Positions 1-9,465 of a DNA stretch of 64,000 nt are shown piece after piece (within the stretch, counting starts at the first letter, position 1; every line of letters begins with the position of its first letter). A model generated the notes under the pieces. The model was not told the origin of the DNA, made no database searches, and saw nothing but the letters and a program-made list of their open reading frames with translations. The DNA is from Salinisphaeraceae bacterium (GTDB lineage: Bacteria > Pseudomonadota > Gammaproteobacteria > Nevskiales > Salinisphaeraceae), in assembly GCA_002683405.1 (NCBI GenBank), contig NYTH01000020.1:21316-85315 (forward strand). Reading direction: 5' to 3'. Position numbers and translations under genes: made by a program.

Positions 1-538
1 CACAAATGGCAGAGAACGCCGAGACGGACTGATAGACGCCGGGATTTCTGAGCGCAATGACCAGCGCACCGTGGCCGCCCATGGAATGGCCCATGATTGA
101 CACCCGGCCGGCGTCAATCACGTCGCCGAATCCCTCGGCAATCACGCCCGGCAATTCGCGGGTCACGTAGTCGTACATGTTGTACTTGCCCGCCCAGGGG
201 GCCTGCGTGGCGTTCACGTAGAAACCCGCGCCGGTGCCGAAATCGTATTCGTCATCCTCTCCGGGCAGACCGTGCCCGCGCGGGCTGGTGTCCGGCGCGA
301 TGAGCGCAATACCAAGCTCCGCGGCCAGCCGCTGCGCGCCGGCTTTCTGGACGAAATTTTCGTCGGTGCAGGTCAGCCCGGAAAGATAGTAGACCGCGGG
401 CACCGGGCCCTGCTGCGCCTGCGGCGGCAGATAAACCGCAAAGGTCATGCTGCAGTCGCAGACCGCGGAATCGTGGGCGTAGCGGTTCTGCCATCCGCCG
501 AATGATTTGTGGGCGTCGATCTTTTCCATGATGTGCAT
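1..538 (-). CDS. fghA: S-formylglutathione hydrolase (3' end cut by window edge)
   Basis: Esterase that hydrolyses S-formylglutathione to formate and glutathione, the second step of glutathione-dependent formaldehyde detoxification in the cytoplasm. The first ~179 residues are in the window. The N-terminus [17 protein letters not shown], the oxyanion-hole segment [11 protein letters not shown] and the nucleophile elbow GHSMGGHG are classic for the family; the catalytic Asp and His lie beyond base 1. Two in-frame ATGs are possible (538 or 529), and neither has a strong ribosome-binding site. It lies 69 bases downstream of frmA, the usual partner, and closes the long meta-cleavage operon. A formaldehyde-removal pair at the end of an aromatic operon suggests that O-demethylation feeds this pathway; that link is inference. 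Confidence 0.93.
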   Translation of the reverse strand, partial: MHIMEKIDAHKSFGGWQNRYAHDSAVCDCSMTFAVYLPPQAQQGPVPAVYYLSGLTCTDENFVQKAGAQRLAAELGIALIAPDTSPRGHGLPGEDDEYDFGTGAGFYVNATQAPWAGKYNMYDYVTRELPGVIAEGFGDVIDAGRVSIMGHSMGGHGALVIALRNPGVYQSVSAFSAIC

Positions 539-607
539 GCTTGCAACTGAGCCGTAGGACGTGAGGCGGAGGGCCAGGCGGCCCTCCGCTCCCGAATCTC
601 ACGCGGG

Positions 608-2597
<1,990 letters not shown>

Positions 2598-2598
<1 letters not shown>

Positions 2599-3392
2599 TA
2601 CGCGGCCTCTTTCGTGAAAACCACCTCGCAGCTGCCCACGCCGCCGATCGAGCAGGTCATGCGGTCACCCGGCTGTACCGGGATGAGCGAGGATTGCGAG
2701 CCGGACAGAATGACTTCGCCCGCCCTGAACGGCAGACCCAGCTCGCCCAGGGTGTTCGCCAGCCAGACCACGGCATTCACCGGCCCGCCCTGTACGGCCG
2801 CTCCGGCAGCCGTACTGAAGAGCTCGCCGTTGCGCTCGAGCACCATGCCCGCCAGGTTCAGATCGACCTGGCGCGGCGTGCTGCGCGTCTGGCCCAGCAG
2901 ATAAACCCCGCAGGAGGCGTTGTCCGCAACCGTATCCTGAATCCTGATTTTCCAGTCCGTAATGCGCGAGTCGACGATTTCGAAACAGGGCACGACGTAA
3001 TCGGTCGCGCGGATGACGTCGGTAGCCGTAATGCCCGGGCCGGTCAGATCGTGCTTCAGCACGAAAGCCAGCTCGGCTTCGGCCTTGGGCTGGATCAGCC
3101 CGCCCAGCGGCAGCGGCTGACCCTCTTCGAACGCCATGGACGAGGTCAGCTGCCCGAAGTCCGGCTGGTCGACGCCAATCATCTGCTGCACCGCGCGGCT
3201 GGTCACGCCGATTTTCTTGCCGACTATCCGCTCCCCCGCGTCCAGACGCCGCTGGATCATGCGCTGCTGTATCTGATAGCCGTCTTCTATGCGTATATCC
3301 GGTTCCCGCTCGGTGAGTGGCGCCACCGTGGTCCGTCCCACCAGCGCCTCATAGAGTTCGTCACCGTACCGTTCATGCTGTTCCGGCGTCAC
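2598..3392 (-). CDS. dmpE: 2-oxopent-4-enoate hydratase
   Basis: Adds water to 2-hydroxypenta-2,4-dienoate to give 4-hydroxy-2-oxovalerate, the substrate of DmpG. It is a paralogue of the adjacent dmpH. Segments GKKIGVTSRAVQQMIGV, AEAELAFVLKHDL, CFEIVDSRITDWKIRIQDT and VADNASCGVYLLG are those of DmpE/MhpD. I favour the GTG at 3392: AGAAGGGG lies about 7 bases upstream, and the 264-aa product matches the family length (about 261). An ATG at 3440 would add 16 residues and overlap dmpC. It is coupled to dmpH by TAATG. Confidence 0.92.
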
Positions 3393-3424
3393 TGCATTCC
3401 CCTTCTTGTCTTGCGGCCTTGCCG

Positions 3425-4918
3425 TTAGAGTTTCACGCAAATGTTGCGGAGTTCGGAATAGAACTCCAGCGAATGGACCCCGCCCTCGCGGCCGATACCC
3501 GACTGCTTCGACCCGCCGAAGGGGGTGCGCAGATCCCGCAGGAACCAGCAGTTGACCCAGGTGATGCCGACCTCGATCGCCGCCGCAACCCGGTTGGCAC
3601 GGCTGATGTCCTGCGACCAGATGGTGGTGGCCAGACCATAGCGCGTGTTGTTGGCCTTTTCGATCACTTCGTCTTCAGAATCGAAAGGCGCAATGTGGCA
3701 GCACGGCCCGAATATTTCGTCAGTGACGACGGCGGAATCCTCGGCCAGACCGGTCCAGAGGGTCGGCTGAACCCAGTGACCGCCCGAAATGGTATCGGGC
3801 AGATCGGGCTCGCCCCCCCCGGTCACGACGGTGGCGCCATCCTCGACCGCTTTGCGATAGTACGACAGGACTTTCTGTTTCTGCGCCGCGTTGATCAGGG
3901 GGCCCAGGGTGACACCCGGCTCGTTCGGACCTCCGCACTTGAGCGCCTCGGCCCGCTGCTTTAGGGCCTCGACGAAACGATCAAACAAGGGCCGCTCGAC
4001 GTACACCCGCTCGGTGCCCAGACAGACCTGACCGCAGTTGAGAAACACGGAGCGCACGAAGCTGTCGATTGTCTTGTCGAAATCGCAGTCGGCAAACACC
4101 ACACCCGCATTCTTGCCACCCAGCTCGAACGACACGTCCCGCATGCCGCCCGCAGCCGCGCGCATGATGGCCGTGCCCGTCCGGGTTTCGCCCGTGAAGG
4201 TGATGGCGTCCACATCGTCGTGCTCGGTCAGGAACTGCCCCGCGGAGTCCGCGCCGCGGCCGTGGACCACGTTGAATACGCCCGGCGGTATGCCGACCGC
4301 GTTCATGACCTCTCCCAACAGCGTTGCCGTACCCGGCGATTCCTCCGAGGGCTTGACCACCACCGCGTTGCCGCAGGCCAGCGCGGGCCCCAGTTTCCAG
4401 GTCATCAGCAGCAAGGGGGCGTTCCAGGGGCAGATTACCCCGACTACGCCCTTGGGAACCCGAAGGGCATAGTTCATCGCGCCGGCGCCGTCCGGCGTGT
4501 CCATCCGGAACGCTTCGGCCGGCACGTTCTTGACCAGGTCGGCGAATATCTTGAAATTGGCGGCGCCGCGTGGAATGAAGGCGTGTTCCATCATGCTGCG
4601 CGGTTGACCGGTGTCGTTCATTTCGGCTTCCACGAATTCGTCGAAACGCCGGTTGATTTCGTCGGCCACGGCGTGCAGCAGCTGCGCGCGACGTTCTGAC
4701 GGCATGCGTCCCCACTCGCCCTTGAGCGCCGCGCGGGCTGCGCGGACGGCCGCGTCGATTTCTTCGCGGCCGCCTTCGCAGACCCGGCCGATGAGCACGC
4801 CGTCGGACGGCCGGTACTTGTCGAAGTGCCCGTTCGAGTCGCCCTGGTACTCACCGTTGATGAAATGGCGAAACGTGGTCAAGCCGGTTTGTGTCTGCGG
4901 ATTCATGTTGGCCGCCAT
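3425..4918 (-). CDS. dmpC: 2-hydroxymuconic semialdehyde dehydrogenase
   Basis: NAD-dependent aldehyde dehydrogenase that oxidises the ring-cleavage product 2-hydroxymuconic semialdehyde to 2-hydroxymuconate, the dehydrogenase branch of catechol meta-cleavage. The 497-aa protein shows the ALDH landmarks PWNAPLLLMTWKLGPAL, ITFTGETRTGT, FELGGKNAGVVF, the catalytic Cys in NCGQVCLGTERVYV and EIFGPCCHI. ATG 4918 is chosen because of GGAG 8 bases upstream; an open frame continues to 5023 but overlaps the preceding gene. No hydrolase (dmpD) gene is seen in the window, so flux should go through this enzyme. Confidence 0.95.
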   Translation of the reverse strand: MAANMNPQTQTGLTTFRHFINGEYQGDSNGHFDKYRPSDGVLIGRVCEGGREEIDAAVRAARAALKGEWGRMPSERRAQLLHAVADEINRRFDEFVEAEMNDTGQPRSMMEHAFIPRGAANFKIFADLVKNVPAEAFRMDTPDGAGAMNYALRVPKGVVGVICPWNAPLLLMTWKLGPALACGNAVVVKPSEESPGTATLLGEVMNAVGIPPGVFNVVHGRGADSAGQFLTEHDDVDAITFTGETRTGTAIMRAAAGGMRDVSFELGGKNAGVVFADCDFDKTIDSFVRSVFLNCGQVCLGTERVYVERPLFDRFVEALKQRAEALKCGGPNEPGVTLGPLINAAQKQKVLSYYRKAVEDGATVVTGGGEPDLPDTISGGHWVQPTLWTGLAEDSAVVTDEIFGPCCHIAPFDSEDEVIEKANNTRYGLATTIWSQDISRANRVAAAIEVGITWVNCWFLRDLRTPFGGSKQSGIGREGGVHSLEFYSELRNICVKL

Positions 4919-4937
4919 AGGTGATTCTCCGAATAAG

Positions 4938-5387
4938 TTATTGCCCGAACTGCCGTTTAATGGCGTCGATTCCCGCCTGGGCGCACTGCACGTCCTGCGC
5001 CTCGCTGCCGCCGGACACGCCAATGCCGCCTACCAGGTAGCCGTTGTCATGAATCGGCAGACCGCCGTGCACCGGCGTAAACCCGTCGACGGCCTCCAGA
5101 CCCCGCTGGACCCGCGGCTGCTCGCCGGCCAACGCGGCCTCCATGTCTGCCGGCGCCAGCCCCAGGCCGGCGGCCTGTCTCGATTTGAGCTGGGCCACCT
5201 GCGACGAGATATGAAAGGCGCCCGGCATACGCAGGAAGCCGACAAGATTGTCACCGCTGTCATGGATCGCCACACAGCTACGAACCCCCAGCGCGTCGGC
5301 CTCGGCCAGTGCAGCCTCCATCGCGATTCGGGTGGCCTGGACGCTGATGATGCGGCGCGGAACGCTTGCTTCGTGGTTGCCCGTCAT
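4938..5387 (-). CDS. GlcG/HbpS family protein (PF03928)
   Basis: 149-aa single-domain protein of the GlcG/HbpS-like family, members of which bind haem or small ligands and often accompany catabolic oxygenase genes. Visible hallmarks are SVQATRIAMEAALAEADALGV, VAIHDSGDNLVGFLRMPGA, the SSQVAQLKSRQAAG helix and the C-terminal GGLPIHDNGYLVGGIGVSGG. There is no signal peptide, so it should be cytoplasmic. The ATG overlaps the ferredoxin stop as ATGA, implying translational coupling. Its role in the pathway is unknown; protecting or supplying a cofactor to an oxygenase is a guess. Confidence 0.85.
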   Translation of the reverse strand: MTGNHEASVPRRIISVQATRIAMEAALAEADALGVRSCVAIHDSGDNLVGFLRMPGAFHISSQVAQLKSRQAAGLGLAPADMEAALAGEQPRVQRGLEAVDGFTPVHGGLPIHDNGYLVGGIGVSGGSEAQDVQCAQAGIDAIKRQFGQ

Positions 5388-5770
5388 GAGCCCTCACCCT
5401 CCTGAATGATTTTCAGACGGGCCACGAATCGCTCGTAATCGCTTTGCCGACCCCCGCCGTCAGCCAGCCCGCCGGCCGGCTCGATATCTAGATCGCTGCG
5501 CGGCAGGAGCTGGCAGGCCAGCACCTCGCCCCGGGCCCGCTGCGTCGGCGTGACCCGTTCTGCGCTCATGGTGCCCGTCTCGTATTCGCCGGCAAGCACC
5601 CGGACACGACACACGCCGCAGCCGCCGCTACGGCAGCCCACCGGCAGATCCTTTCGACCGGCTGCGCACATGGCCAGCAGTACCGGCTGACTTTCCCGGC
5701 ACTCGAACTCGATACCATCGCAGCCAACGCGGATGCGATACCGACCGGCACGTGCCTCGTTAGCCGCCAT
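5384..5770 (-). CDS. 2Fe-2S ferredoxin, DmpQ/XylT-like
   Basis: 128-aa plant-type ferredoxin. The cluster cysteines are C46, C51 and C54 (VGCRSGGCGVC), with C84 in VLACQL. In dmp and xyl operons this protein re-reduces the active-site iron of catechol 2,3-dioxygenase inactivated by oxygen or substituted catechols. It may also carry electrons to the Rieske oxygenases of this island, which lack an obvious dedicated ferredoxin (inference). A C-terminal extension of about 35 residues follows the last Cys and resembles that of XylT/DmpQ. The ATG lies inside the last codons of the preceding 110-aa gene (11-base overlap). Confidence 0.88.
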   Translation of the reverse strand: MAANEARAGRYRIRVGCDGIEFECRESQPVLLAMCAAGRKDLPVGCRSGGCGVCRVRVLAGEYETGTMSAERVTPTQRARGEVLACQLLPRSDLDIEPAGGLADGGGRQSDYERFVARLKIIQEGEGS

Positions 5771-6092
5771 TGAACACCGTACCCGCCGACTGCACGCCCA
5801 CCACAGTTACCAGCCGCGCCTCCCGGTAGAAGGTGACGGCGCCGGCGACGATTCGCTCGACGTCCTCGTCGCAGCTGAACACCACCTCACCTGCCGGCCC
5901 GTCGTCGACAACGCCGTCAAACGCGATGTGTAGTCGGCCCGCGTCCAGATAGTGGTGTCGATAGCGGAAAGCCTGCACGCGGCTGTGATCGATAATCACC
6001 GCGAGTCCCTGGCTATCAAACGCCGATGACTCATGCAGCCGCCGCATATGCTCGTGGGCTTCATACAGCGTATGGTTAAGCCCGCACGTCAT
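5760..6092 (-). CDS. Hypothetical protein, 110 aa, in the meta-cleavage operon
   Basis: I do not recognise this family. The 110-residue product has an N-terminal helix rich in His and Glu (YEAHEHMRRLHES), a beta-rich middle (LAVIIDHSRVQAFRYRHHY) and no cysteine pair, signal peptide or membrane segment beyond Cys3 and Cys74. It is a real gene by context: its ATG overlaps the dioxygenase stop (ATGA), its 3' end overlaps the ferredoxin start, and third codon positions are GC-rich as in its neighbours. A small accessory to the adjacent DODA-type dioxygenase is possible, but nothing in the sequence proves it. Confidence 0.7.
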   Translation of the reverse strand: MTCGLNHTLYEAHEHMRRLHESSAFDSQGLAVIIDHSRVQAFRYRHHYLDAGRLHIAFDGVVDDGPAGEVVFSCDEDVERIVAGAVTFYREARLVTVVGVQSAGTVFNGG

Positions 6093-6880
6093 GCCGCGGC
6101 GCCGCCCAGGACGCAGGACGACATGGAGATCGAACTGAGCACGTCCCGGTTGAAGAAGGCGACCGAGTCATCCGCCTGGCGCAACGCACAGGCGTACAGC
6201 AGCGGAAGGTAGTGTTCCGGTGTCGGCACGGCCAGTCGCGCATGCCCACCCATCTCGACGAAATTGATGATCGTCCGCTGATCACCCGTCTCGACGGCCC
6301 GGCAGATGGCATCGTCGAAATCCTTCGCCCAGTCATAGGCCGCCGGCATCGGGCTGCTGCGATCGAACAGCGACAGATTGTGAACAATGTTGCCGCTGCA
6401 CAGGATGAGCACGTTCTCGTCGCGCAGCGGGGCCAGCTTGCGAGCCAGCGCGTCGTGCCACACCGGCGACTTGCCGAGGGTCAGACTCAGCTGCGCCACC
6501 GGTACACGGGCGTCTGGATACATCGGATGCAGCACACCCCAGGCCCCGTGGTCCAGGCCGCGCTCGGGGTCCGCCCGGCAGTCCTCTTCTGCCAGCAGCG
6601 CCACGACTCGACGGGCCAACGTCGGCGCCCCCGGCGCCGGGTACCGCACATCGAACAGCGCCCGGGGAAATCCGGCGAAGTCATGCACGGTCTTGGGCTG
6701 TGCTGACGCCGTGACGCCAGGCCTGGCGGTTTCCCAGTGAGCCGAGATGCAGAGAATGGCGTCCGGTTCGGGCAGGCGCTCGGCCAGGCGCCGCCAGGAT
6801 TGATTGAAGCGATTCTGCTCGATCGCGTTCATCGGATTACCGTGACCGACAAACACCACCGGCATCCGACCACGAGTCAC
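6089..6880 (-). CDS. Class III extradiol dioxygenase, LigB/DODA (YgiD) family
   Basis: 263-aa member of the LigB superfamily, close in layout to YgiD/4,5-DOPA extradiol dioxygenase. Metal-ligand candidates are H13 (GHGNP), H48 (SAHWE) and H223 (PEHYLP), with the same 35-residue spacing between the first two as in YgiD. H111 (DHGAWG) and H167 (NIVHNL) are the likely acid/base residues. The expected reaction is ring cleavage of a catechol-type substrate with non-haem Fe(II) or zinc. It is structurally unrelated to the catechol 2,3-dioxygenase encoded 2.6 kb upstream in the same operon, so two different ring-cleavage folds are co-expressed. The ATG overlaps the epoxide hydrolase stop (ATGA). Confidence 0.87.
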   Translation of the reverse strand: MTRGRMPVVFVGHGNPMNAIEQNRFNQSWRRLAERLPEPDAILCISAHWETARPGVTASAQPKTVHDFAGFPRALFDVRYPAPGAPTLARRVVALLAEEDCRADPERGLDHGAWGVLHPMYPDARVPVAQLSLTLGKSPVWHDALARKLAPLRDENVLILCSGNIVHNLSLFDRSSPMPAAYDWAKDFDDAICRAVETGDQRTIINFVEMGGHARLAVPTPEHYLPLLYACALRQADDSVAFFNRDVLSSISMSSCVLGGAAA

Positions 6881-8070
6881 GCGCGACCCTCCGGACTAGC
6901 GCCGATCATCGGGCCGAAACAGTGGCGCAGCTCATTCACGAACAGATCCGGCACTTCGAATGCGGCGAAATGCCCGCCCTGCTCCAGAACATTCCAGTAC
7001 TGCAGATTGCGGTAGCGACGCTCCGCCCAGCGGCGCGACGGCTTCACGATCTCTACCGGAAAACGGCTGATACCCGACGGCACGTCGACCATGAAGCCGG
7101 GGACATCGTTAAGCTTCCCGCCAAGCGCCTGCAGCAACTGACGGCCACTCTCCCAGTACAGTCGCGCTGAAGATGCGCCCGCGGCCGGCAGCCAGTAGAG
7201 CATGAGGTTGTCCAGCAGCTCGTCCCGCGTCAGCAGATGCTCGGGGTTGCCGTCCCGGTGTGTCCAGGCGCGGTATTTCTCCAGAATCCAGCCGGCCAGG
7301 CCCACCGGCGAGTCCACGAGCGCGTAGCCAATGGTCTGCGGCCGCGTAGACTGTTGCTCCAGATAGCCCGAATCCCAGGCCTGATAGGTCTGCAGACCGG
7401 CCATGCAGGCCTGCTCCTCCTCGGTCATCGTTTCGCCTTCGGCCGGACCCAGCGGCGTCACCGGGAAATTCGTGTGAATACCCAGGCACGGCCCGGCAAA
7501 TCCGCCGCCCAGCGCGGCGGTCACCGCCCCGCCCCAGTCGCCGCCTTGCGCGTAGTAGCTTGAGTAGCCCAGCCGCTGCATCAGCCTGTTCCAGGCGTCG
7601 GCAATTTTCATCACACCCCAACCCGTCTGCGTCGGTTTACCGCTGTAGCCGAAGCCTGGCAGCGTCGGGCAGACCACGTGGAACGCGGGGGCACCGGACG
7701 CGCCGTGCGCTTCCGGATCGCTGAGCGGGCCGATGACCTCGAGGAACTCGACAATCGAGCCCGGCCAGCCGTGCGTCATGATCAGCGGCACGGCGTCCTT
7801 CCGGGGGGAGCGCTGGTGAATGAAATGGATATCCACCCCGTCGATTTCGGTAAGAAACTGCGGAAACCGATTGATTCGGGCCTGGCGCGCCGGCCAGTCA
7901 TAGCCGTTGGCCCAGTAGTCGCAGATGTCTTCCAGGTAGTCCCGCGGAATACCCTGCGACCAGTCGCCCACCGGCTCGGGTTCGGCCCAGCGAGTCATCG
8001 CCAGGCGGGTGCGCAGATCATCCAGCTGCGCGTCGCTGGTTTCGATACGAAAGCTGCGGATGTCGCTCAT
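6877..8070 (-). CDS. Epoxide hydrolase (EHN domain, alpha/beta hydrolase)
   Basis: 397-aa microsomal-type epoxide hydrolase. The N-terminal EHN domain covers roughly residues 1-110 (RTRLAMTRWAEPEP, PRDYLEDICDYW), followed by an alpha/beta hydrolase fold with the oxyanion motif HGWPGS, the nucleophile elbow GGDWGG (Asp) and the C-terminal GGHFAAFEVPDLF carrying the catalytic His. Members hydrolyse epoxides to diols through a covalent Asp ester. This activity has no place in the textbook phenol pathway; an arene oxide or alkene epoxide from an oxygenase side reaction is a plausible substrate. It is coupled by ATGA to the downstream dioxygenase gene. Confidence 0.92.
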   Translation of the reverse strand: MSDIRSFRIETSDAQLDDLRTRLAMTRWAEPEPVGDWSQGIPRDYLEDICDYWANGYDWPARQARINRFPQFLTEIDGVDIHFIHQRSPRKDAVPLIMTHGWPGSIVEFLEVIGPLSDPEAHGASGAPAFHVVCPTLPGFGYSGKPTQTGWGVMKIADAWNRLMQRLGYSSYYAQGGDWGGAVTAALGGGFAGPCLGIHTNFPVTPLGPAEGETMTEEEQACMAGLQTYQAWDSGYLEQQSTRPQTIGYALVDSPVGLAGWILEKYRAWTHRDGNPEHLLTRDELLDNLMLYWLPAAGASSARLYWESGRQLLQALGGKLNDVPGFMVDVPSGISRFPVEIVKPSRRWAERRYRNLQYWNVLEQGGHFAAFEVPDLFVNELRHCFGPMIGASPEGRA

Positions 8071-8103
8071 GTGTCTTGGGGGGCCTTGTGCGTGAATTGA
8101 TCG

Positions 8104-8544
8104 CTATTGCGGCGTTAGCGGGGCGTTTTCAGCGGCTTGGCGGCGGGCCTGAATTTCCGCCTTGCGTTTTTCGCTCGCCATCACGCCGCCAATGCCCCAG
8201 TGCTCGGGCGGAACCGGCCAGCAGGCCCCGCGTATGCGATCCCGGCTCACGCCGAGACTGCTTTCGATAATGTCCGTAAATCCGGTCATGAGCGCTTCTA
8301 TCTCGTTCTGCGGCCGGCCCTGCAGCACGATGTAGTGAAAATACGGGGCGTCCGCTGCGCCCTCGCTTGCCCGTTGTCCGTCGACAAAGAAGGTGGCGGC
8401 ACGATGCTCATTTACGAACACGCGTATGCGCTCCATCGGCGACTGAAGCACCGCGCCATAATGCAGGGCGCACCGATGCAGCATGTCGCCAATCTGCTCG
8501 TCGGAAAACCGACCTTCGACAAGATCAATACGCATGACAGGCAT
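8104..8544 (-). CDS. Tautomerase-superfamily protein (fused 4-OT type)
   Basis: 146-aa tautomerase-superfamily protein starting Met-Pro, so the mature N-terminus is the catalytic Pro. Its length is twice that of 4-oxalocrotonate tautomerase (about 62 aa), with two beta-alpha-beta halves (residues 2-60 and 70-130) as in fused members such as cis-CaaD and MSAD. AAGGAG precedes the ATG by 7 bases. No 62-aa DmpI gene is visible in the window although dmpC, dmpH and dmpE are present, so this protein is the best candidate for the 2-hydroxymuconate to 4-oxalocrotonate isomerisation (inference). Closer similarity to cis-CaaD would instead suggest dehalogenation or hydration. Confidence 0.82.
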   Translation of the reverse strand: MPVMRIDLVEGRFSDEQIGDMLHRCALHYGAVLQSPMERIRVFVNEHRAATFFVDGQRASEGAADAPYFHYIVLQGRPQNEIEALMTGFTDIIESSLGVSRDRIRGACWPVPPEHWGIGGVMASEKRKAEIQARRQAAENAPLTPQ

Positions 8545-8568
8545 GATTCGGCTCCTTGCTCCAGCGCG

Positions 8569-9324
8569 TCAGGGCAGGCCCCTGCGGCGGCCGCCATCCA
8601 TGAAAACGGTAGCGCCGCAAAGCGCGTCGGCTTCAGGGGCCTGCAGCGTGGATACCATCCAGGCCACTTCTTCGGGTTTGACAAAGGACCTGATCGCCGA
8701 CTCGTTGCGCATGTCCTCCAGCACTTGTTCGAGCGTCTTGCCGACCTTCTTGCCGCGGTTCTCGGCCACCCGGTGCAGCCGGGCCGTGTCCGCAGGACCG
8801 GGCGCCAGCAGGTGGGCCGTAATGCCGCGCTCGCCGTAAGCCAGGTTGAGCTGGCGAACGAGACTGGGCAAGGCGGCGTTGGCGACCCCCGGACCCATGG
8901 CGTAGGCGGTGGGCTCGAACCCGTAATGGCCACCGATGGCGATCAGCCGCGAGCCACGCGTCAGCCCGGATTCGACGCCGCGTACCAGCCGGACCATGCC
9001 GCCGCATTTGATATTCACCGCCTCGGCGATGGCGCCGGGCTCGGCATCGACCACGCCACCGGTCACGGGCAGCCCGACGGCGTGGACCACGGTCTGTACG
9101 AGACGCCCCTGCGCGGCCTCGGCGATACGTTCGATGGCGCTGTCGTCGCTCATGTCGGCCACGAGCGTCGCGGCCGCCGGGTGCGCGGCGCGGAGTTCGT
9201 CAAGGCCGGCCCGCGAACGGCCGATGACTACAACGTCCAGGCCGTCAGCCAGCAGGCGCTTGACGATGACGCGGCCGATGGAGCCGGCGCCCCCGACGAT
9301 GAATGCGAGTTTGTTATCAGTCAT
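8569..9324 (-). CDS. SDR-family protein lacking the usual YxxxK pair
   Basis: 251-aa Rossmann-fold protein of the short-chain dehydrogenase/reductase family. The NAD(P) motif GGAGSIG is at residues 11-17, with an acidic DMSD adenine contact and HAVGLPV in place of NNAG. Where the catalytic Tyr-x3-Lys should be, the sequence reads YAMGPGVANAAL: no Lys follows the Tyr, and alignment on the following helix puts Pro and Asn at the two positions. Reduced or altered activity is likely. In canonical pathways an SDR here would be a dihydrodiol dehydrogenase. It lies between dmpB and the tautomerase, after a 141-base gap containing a strong hairpin. Confidence 0.83.
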   Translation of the reverse strand: MTDNKLAFIVGGAGSIGRVIVKRLLADGLDVVVIGRSRAGLDELRAAHPAAATLVADMSDDSAIERIAEAAQGRLVQTVVHAVGLPVTGGVVDAEPGAIAEAVNIKCGGMVRLVRGVESGLTRGSRLIAIGGHYGFEPTAYAMGPGVANAALPSLVRQLNLAYGERGITAHLLAPGPADTARLHRVAENRGKKVGKTLEQVLEDMRNESAIRSFVKPEEVAWMVSTLQAPEADALCGATVFMDGGRRRGLP

Positions 9325-9383
9325 GTATCACGGGCAGGAAGGCATGGTTCACAAAAGGCGCCCGCCGACACGAACGGAACAGA

Positions 9384-9418
9384 CCGCCGCAGGACCAGGA
9401 TGCCCTGGCGTGCGGCGG
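9384..9418 (-). terminator. Strong hairpin between dmpB and the SDR gene
   Basis: CCGCCGCA at 9384-9391 pairs with TGCGGCGG at 9411-9418, and an inner CCAGG/CCTGG pair extends the stem. It lies about 50 bases past the dmpB stop on the transcribed strand. No long U-run follows, so it looks more like an attenuating or mRNA-stabilising structure that would set dmpB apart from the genes downstream than like a complete intrinsic terminator. Confidence 0.45.
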
Positions 9419-9465
9419 GCCGTGCTTTTCATTCGTTTGAACAAGCGCAAGGATTCGCGCGCGGA

